In this document: piece after piece, positions 59,664-64,000 of the stretch
How positions within the stretch are numbered: the stretch's first letter is position 1
Layout of the letters: each line of letters begins with the position of its first letter
DNA from: JADJAH01 sp964615795
GTDB taxonomy: Bacteria; Bacteroidota; Ignavibacteria; Tepidaquicellales; Tepidaquicellaceae
Assembly: GCA_964615795.1 (NCBI GenBank)
Contig: CAZTQR010000005.1
Location: 19,678 to 83,677, forward strand
Direction: 5' to 3'
Length of the DNA stretch: 64,000 nucleotides
Made by a program: the position numbers and the translations under genes
Notes under the pieces: model-generated
What the model was told of the DNA's origin: nothing
Seen by the model: only the letters and a program-made list of their open reading frames with translations
The model's database searches: none

Positions 59664-61376
59664 TCATACTGCACCCACCGCCATAACGCTTTCATTATCT
59701 TCAGCCCAGCCGCGGGCATATGAGACTATATCCTCTATTGTCTTTCCCTCAAACGGAGATTGGATATCAGCAATCTTTAGAAGTTCAAGGAACGGCTTTC
59801 TGCCGCCCGCCCTGCAAAGTCTTAGGTAATCCTCCCAGGCCTTGCTTCTGTCTTTGTTCGACTTCTTCCAGATCTGAAGCGCACAGACCTGAGCAAGGCA
59901 ATAGTCAATGTAATAGAACGGCATCCTGAACACATGCTGCTGATGAAACCAGAATCCTCCGCGCTTCAGGAAATCGTTGTCAGCATAGTCAACCATCGGT
60001 GTGTACTTCTTTTCGATCTCCCTCCACTGCGCCTTTCTCTCAGCCGGCGAAGCTTCAGGATTCTCGTAAACGAAATGCTGGAATTCATCTATGCTTACAC
60101 CGTAAGGAATGAACTTAAGGGCCCTTGTAAGATGATGGAAAAGAAACTTGTCCCCGTCCTCGCCGAAGAAGAGTTTCATCCACGGCCATGTGAGGAATTC
60201 CATACCCATCGAATGAACTTCGCATGCCTCGGCAGTTGCATGCCTGAACGCGGGGTTAACTTCATTCCTGCACACAAATGCCTGGAAAGCATGACCTGCT
60301 TCATGTGTCAGAACTCTCACGTCATGGCTCGTTCCGTTCATGTTGGCAAAGATGAACGGGCTTTTGAAGTCACCGAGAAATGAGCAGTAACCGCCGTTAG
60401 ACTTTCCATTCCTGTTGTAAAGATCCATCAGGTCACCGTCCACCATGAAGTTGATAAACTCGGATGTTTCAGGCGACAACTCCTCATACATACTCACTGC
60501 GTTGTCAACTATCCATTTAGGGTCTCCTTTTGGAAAAGGATTTCCGTCCGCGAAGTCGTAAAGCGCATCGTAGTAATAGAGTTTCTCCAGCCCGAGTCTC
60601 TTCCTTCGCATCTCATGCAGAACCTCTGATGCAGGGACGATGAATTCCTTTACATTATCCCTGAACTGCTTCACCTGTTCAGGGCCGTAATCGAATCTGT
60701 GCATTCTGTCATAACCGAGCTGAATGAAGTTATCATACCCAAGCTTTCTTGCCATGGCTGTTCTCACTTTCACAAGCTCATCATATATCCTGTCAAATTC
60801 CTTTTCATTGTCTTCAAAGAATTTCCACTTCGCTTCATTTGCTTCCTTTCTTTCAGACCTGTCTGAGGACTGCATGAACGGTTCCATGCCGGCAATGTTT
60901 CTGTCTTCGCCTCTGAAAGGTATCTTTGCAGAAGCAATCAGCTTGATATACTCATTGGTCAGTTTGCTTTCCTTCACAAGCTCATCGGCGATCTCTTTTG
61001 AAAAAGTCCTCAGGTCAGTTTCAGCATGGTCAAATACGATCTTTCCAAGATCCTTCTCCAGCTCCTTTCTGAATTTGGAACCGAGCAATGCTTTCTTCAA
61101 CTCGCTTTCAATTTCCAGAAACTTCGGTTTATTATTGTCAAAAAATTCATGCTCTGCATTGTAATACTCGTCATTTGTATTAACTGTGAATCTGATCCTC
61201 GCAAGTGTCCGCATAGTGTTCACGTGCTCCATCTTCCTTATGATCGTGATATAAGTTTCCTTTTGAGTTTCGGGATCAGGTGCACCTGCAAATTCACCGA
61301 TCAGCGTTCTCATCCCGGATTCAAATGCTTCAAGGTCTGGCCTTGTGTAACCGAAATCTCCGAACTTTGTTGCCAT
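59664..61376 (-). CDS. M3 family oligoendopeptidase
   Basis: The 570-residue zinc metallopeptidase has the M3 site HEAGH at His358-Glu359 (VLTHEAGHAFQAF), preceded by FANMNGTSHDVR, which is typical of the oligoendopeptidase branch. Further conserved are EVHSMGMEFLTWPW and the substrate-side FYYIDYCLAQVCALQIW. No signal peptide is seen, so it probably degrades peptides in the cytoplasm. It is convergent with the DUF4287-type gene, only 2 bp apart, and lies downstream of the ferredoxin-like gene. Confidence 0.92.
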   Translation of the reverse strand: MATKFGDFGYTRPDLEAFESGMRTLIGEFAGAPDPETQKETYITIIRKMEHVNTMRTLARIRFTVNTNDEYYNAEHEFFDNNKPKFLEIESELKKALLGSKFRKELEKDLGKIVFDHAETDLRTFSKEIADELVKESKLTNEYIKLIASAKIPFRGEDRNIAGMEPFMQSSDRSERKEANEAKWKFFEDNEKEFDRIYDELVKVRTAMARKLGYDNFIQLGYDRMHRFDYGPEQVKQFRDNVKEFIVPASEVLHEMRRKRLGLEKLYYYDALYDFADGNPFPKGDPKWIVDNAVSMYEELSPETSEFINFMVDGDLMDLYNRNGKSNGGYCSFLGDFKSPFIFANMNGTSHDVRVLTHEAGHAFQAFVCRNEVNPAFRHATAEACEVHSMGMEFLTWPWMKLFFGEDGDKFLFHHLTRALKFIPYGVSIDEFQHFVYENPEASPAERKAQWREIEKKYTPMVDYADNDFLKRGGFWFHQQHVFRMPFYYIDYCLAQVCALQIWKKSNKDRSKAWEDYLRLCRAGGRKPFLELLKIADIQSPFEGKTIEDIVSYARGWAEDNESVMAVGAV

Positions 61377-61425
61377 TTCAGCTGTATTGTTTTTGTTGTT
61401 GAAAAAATTTTGAACTTCGCTGAAC

Positions 61426-61818
61426 TTATTTCCAGCTTATCTCAATTCTGACTGATTCATTATTGTCCTCAGTAACGAGGAGGTCCTTTACCACTTCACC
61501 TCCGATGAGATGTTCCTGAATGATCCTCTCCAGATTTTCCTCATTGCATGAGTGGTACCAGACTCCTTCGGGATAAACCACTGCGATCGGCCCGGCGGCA
61601 CAAAGCCTCAGGCAATTGGCCTTTGTCCTGAACACGCCTCCGCTTCCTGTGAGCTTAAGCTCATCGAGCCTGTTCTTGAGATACTCCCATGCCTTGATGC
61701 CGTCTTCCTTGCTGCAGCATTTCGGTTTGGTCTGATCGGCGCAAATGAAGATATGCCTTTTGATTTCCGCAATCTTCAGCTCTTCAGATTTCTCCGCAAG
61801 TTTCTTAGATCGTGCCAT
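61426..61818 (-). CDS. Thioredoxin-like [2Fe-2S] ferredoxin domain protein
   Basis: The 130-residue protein has the cysteine spacing of thioredoxin-like ferredoxins: HIFICADQTKPKCCSKEDG with the first pair and RTKANCLRLCAAGPIAVVYPEG with the second. Such proteins resemble NuoE and the ferredoxin of nitrogen-fixing bacteria. A long charged N-terminal helix (about 1-20) is extra. An electron-transfer role is likely; no partner reductase is near. It lies 17 bp downstream of typA. Confidence 0.85.
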   Translation of the reverse strand: MARSKKLAEKSEELKIAEIKRHIFICADQTKPKCCSKEDGIKAWEYLKNRLDELKLTGSGGVFRTKANCLRLCAAGPIAVVYPEGVWYHSCNEENLERIIQEHLIGGEVVKDLLVTEDNNESVRIEISWK

Positions 61819-61835
61819 TCTGCAATTTATTTACT

Positions 61836-63695
61836 TCAGATGCTTTCTGCAGATTCGAGCTTTCCGGTGAAAGCTTTGTTCCTCAATGTGTGACGCTTTG
61901 TTGACGACAGGATCGCCTTTCTCAGTCTTATGCTCTTTGGAGTCACTTCCACAAGCTCGTCATCTTTAATGAATTCGATCGCACGCTCAAGTGTCATCGG
62001 AATCACGGGCGTGAGCATTATTCCGTCATCCTTTCCTGAAGCCCTCATGTTTGTGAGTTTTTTTCCTTTGCACGGATTCACATCAAGGTCATTGTCGCGG
62101 TTATGTTCGCCTACAATCATTCCTTCATATACAGGTTCGTTTGGAACGGTGAACAGAGTTCCGCGAGGTTCCAGGTTGTACAATGCGTAAGAAAGTGCAT
62201 CTCCCTGCCTGTCCGAAACAAGCGAGCCCGTTACCCTGGAACTGAAATCTCCCCTGTACTCCTCATATCCCTGCAAATATGAATTCATTATTCCTGTTCC
62301 TCTTGTGTCCGTGAGAAATTCATTCCTGTACCCGATAAGCGACCTTGAGGGAATGCTGAACTCCATTCTTACTCTTCCTGAACCGTGATTGACAAGATTT
62401 ATCATCCTGCCTTTCCTTCTCGAAAGCTTCTCCGACACAATACCAACGAAGTCCTCGTCGCAGTCTATGAACAAATGCTCAATGGGCTCAAGCCTTTTAC
62501 CTCCGTGAAGTTTGTAAATGACCTGCGGCCGGCCTACGCTAAGCTCGTAGCCTTCCCTTCTCATTGTTTCAATGATTATGGCCATCTGAAATTCACCGCG
62601 CCCTTTAACGATGAAGCTGTCGCCTTCGGGTGAGTCTTCGATCTTAAGCGCAACGTTTCTCAGAGCCTCTTTGAAGAGCCTCTCACGTATCTTGTTAGAC
62701 TGCACATGCTTTCCCTCCCTGCCTGCAAGCGGAGAAGTGTTGATGGAAAACATCATTGAGATTGTCGGCTCGTCAACCGCAATTCTCTTCAGCGCCTTTG
62801 GCGACTCCCTGTTGCAGATCGTGTCGCCGATGTGAACGTCTTCGATTCCCGCAAGTATTGCAATGTCACCGGCTTCGGAAAACTCCGAATCCCTCAGGTT
62901 GATCCCTTCATAATTCTGAAGTTTGGAAATTCTCAAAGGAAGCACTTCCGAATCCTCATTGATGCAGACGAGCTCATCATTTTGCCTCACAGTGCCGTTG
63001 GCGATCTTTCCTATTGCAAGCCTGCCGAGGTAATCCGAATAACCAAGATCCGCCACAAGCATTTGAAACGGTTCTGACGGATCAAATTCCGGACCCGGGA
63101 TCTCCTCTATGATCGTCTCGAACAGTATGCTGAGGTCATCTGCCATGTCATCAGGATTCTTCATAGCTCTTCCTTCCCTGCCCACTGCATAGAGAACGGG
63201 AAACTCGATCTGAGATTCCGTTGCGTCAAGGTCGAGAAACAGTTCGTAGATCTCGTCAAGCACTTCAGAAGGACGCGCATCTTTACGGTCAACTTTATTC
63301 ACGACCACTATCACCTTAAGCTTTGCTTCAAGGGCTTTGCGAAGAACAAATCTTGTCTGCGGCAGTGGGCCTTCGGAAGCATCAACAAGGAGGACAACAC
63401 CATCAACCATCATCAGTGCGCGTTCCACTTCTCCGCCAAAGTCGGCGTGTCCGGGCGTATCGAGAATGTTTATCTTGACTCCGTTCCATTTCACCGAGCA
63501 GTTCTTTGCCGCTATCGTAATGCCGCGTTCCTTTTCAAGGTCCATGTTGTCCATCAGGCGCTCGGCAACTTCCTGATTCTCCCTGAACAATCCGCTTTGC
63601 CTGAACATGTGGTCAACAAGCGTAGTCTTTCCGTGGTCAACGTGGGCAATTATTGCTATGTTTCTCAGTTTGCTATTGCGAGATAGTGCTTTCAT
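61836..63695 (-). CDS. typA: Translational GTPase TypA/BipA
   Basis: The ribosome-associated GTPase of 619 residues shows G1 AHVDHGKTTLVD, the RGITI switch I, DTPGHADFGGEVERAL, and NKVDRKDA, followed by the EF-G-like domains III and V and the BipA C-terminal domain (GMIVGEHNRDNDLDVNPCKGK). TypA takes part in 50S assembly and stress or cold growth. A promoter matching the window's pattern lies at 63762-63792, giving a leader of about 60 nt. Confidence 0.96.
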   Translation of the reverse strand: MKALSRNSKLRNIAIIAHVDHGKTTLVDHMFRQSGLFRENQEVAERLMDNMDLEKERGITIAAKNCSVKWNGVKINILDTPGHADFGGEVERALMMVDGVVLLVDASEGPLPQTRFVLRKALEAKLKVIVVVNKVDRKDARPSEVLDEIYELFLDLDATESQIEFPVLYAVGREGRAMKNPDDMADDLSILFETIIEEIPGPEFDPSEPFQMLVADLGYSDYLGRLAIGKIANGTVRQNDELVCINEDSEVLPLRISKLQNYEGINLRDSEFSEAGDIAILAGIEDVHIGDTICNRESPKALKRIAVDEPTISMMFSINTSPLAGREGKHVQSNKIRERLFKEALRNVALKIEDSPEGDSFIVKGRGEFQMAIIIETMRREGYELSVGRPQVIYKLHGGKRLEPIEHLFIDCDEDFVGIVSEKLSRRKGRMINLVNHGSGRVRMEFSIPSRSLIGYRNEFLTDTRGTGIMNSYLQGYEEYRGDFSSRVTGSLVSDRQGDALSYALYNLEPRGTLFTVPNEPVYEGMIVGEHNRDNDLDVNPCKGKKLTNMRASGKDDGIMLTPVIPMTLERAIEFIKDDELVEVTPKSIRLRKAILSSTKRHTLRNKAFTGKLESAESI

Positions 63696-63761
63696 TCAGT
63701 TGTTTAAGAATTCTCCGAAAAATTCAGAGAATATTTTGGGGGGATAATTTCATTTTGGGAG

Positions 63762-63792
63762 CAAAAATAACCTTATTGTTTTTGGTAAACAA
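63762..63792 (-). promoter_or_regulatory. Putative typA promoter
   Basis: On the minus strand TTG (63792-63790), exactly 20 bp, then TATTTTTG (63769-63762), a perfect match to TAnnTTTG. The ATG of typA is 66 bp downstream at 63695. A small hairpin-forming AATTCTC/GAGAAT repeat lies in the leader. Confidence 0.5.
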
Positions 63793-63875
63793 GGCATGTG
63801 ATCAGCGCATGCTGGAAGTTTACTGATTGCTTTCCAAGATATCTTGCCGTGTGGAAAGACCCCATGTTGTTCTCA

Positions 63876-63946
63876 CTCGTGCCCAATCTCCTGTTTTTCT
63901 CCCTCGTGCTCAATCTCCTGTTTTTCTCCCTCGTGCCCAATCTCCC
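63876..63946. repeat. 27-bp tandem repeat, about 2.6 copies
   Basis: Units at 63876-63902 and 63903-63929 differ at one base; a partial third copy covers 63930-63946. Each begins CTCGTGCCCAATCTCC. A degenerate part-copy precedes the first. The 27-bp unit keeps frame, so on the minus strand an open frame (63773-63982) shows a 9-residue repeat, RLGTREKNR. There is no support for that frame as a gene. Confidence 0.85.
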
Positions 63947-64000
63947 AGACTGTCCGAAAACGACATTGTCAAGGAATGTCATTATGTGTAATTTGCAGTG

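Noticed and set aside
63876..63946. CRISPR array
   Set aside because: The units are directly adjacent with no spacers and no cas gene is near.
63773..63982. A 69-codon open frame with a 9-residue repeat on the minus strand
   Set aside because: The open frame is explained by the 27-bp tandem repeat, which keeps phase. There is no family resemblance, and the frame covers the region of the typA promoter.

Overview
The window looks like chromosomal DNA from an Ignavibacteria- or Chlorobi-like member of the Bacteroidota/FCB group. The evidence is a secreted C25 (gingipain-like) protease ending in a type IX secretion-type C-terminal domain with the YPNPFNPST signature, few clear Shine-Dalgarno sites, several TTG/GTG starts, and promoters that read TTG-N20-TAnnTT(T)G, close to the Bacteroidota consensus. 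This assignment rests on sequence signatures read by eye, not on a database match.

Layout. 1-1107 (+): the end of a thioesterase domain (NRPS/PKS type) and a Sfp-type phosphopantetheinyl transferase. 1177-16168 (-): an acyl-CoA carboxylase beta subunit, murA and accA, then a polysaccharide operon. That operon has glycosyltransferases, a polyprenyl-phosphate sugar synthase, a WbaP-like priming transferase, and a full GDP-heptose gene set (GmhA, HddA, GmhB and HddC types) with a transaldolase and an SDR epimerase. 16744-31055 (-): a GH16 glycanase, then a Wzx/Wzy-type surface polysaccharide operon: methyltransferase, five glycosyltransferases, MurJ-like flippase, O-antigen polymerase/ligase, Wzz, Wza and a phosphohexomutase. 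This second cluster looks more AT-rich than its surroundings.

31088-40009 is mostly housekeeping: a stand-alone B12-binding mutase subunit, an AglD-like membrane protein, Maf, ProS, an ArsC/LMW-phosphatase-like protein (+), pyrophosphatase, RuvA, RuvC, YebC, RecJ and tRNA-Leu(CAG). 40504-50489 holds an isochorismatase-like hydrolase, the C25 protease, a membrane MutS-like ATPase, a BaiN-type flavoprotein, TrhO, and an unknown protein paired with an M48 membrane protease. 50503-58165 holds a VOC protein, a GT39-like transferase and the four-gene ligase-associated DNA repair module (MBL exonuclease, ATP-dependent ligase, Lhr-like helicase, PdeM). 58451-64000 holds an outer-membrane protein, a DUF4287/SRPBCC-like protein, an M3 peptidase, a thioredoxin-like ferredoxin, TypA and a 27-bp tandem repeat.

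Most notable points: (1) the ligase of the DNA repair module has lost its nucleophilic lysine and three other conserved active-site residues but keeps a full open frame; (2) the MutS-like gene carries at least six perfect short-loop palindromes, four of them in 207 bp with the same GAA apex; (3) a transaldolase sits in the GDP-heptose operon, where it could make the pathway's starting sugar; (4) a GT2 is fused to a degenerate sugar-phosphate transferase domain beside an intact one. Genes in the polysaccharide and repair operons overlap again and again by 4 bp (ATGA type), which helped choose several starts.
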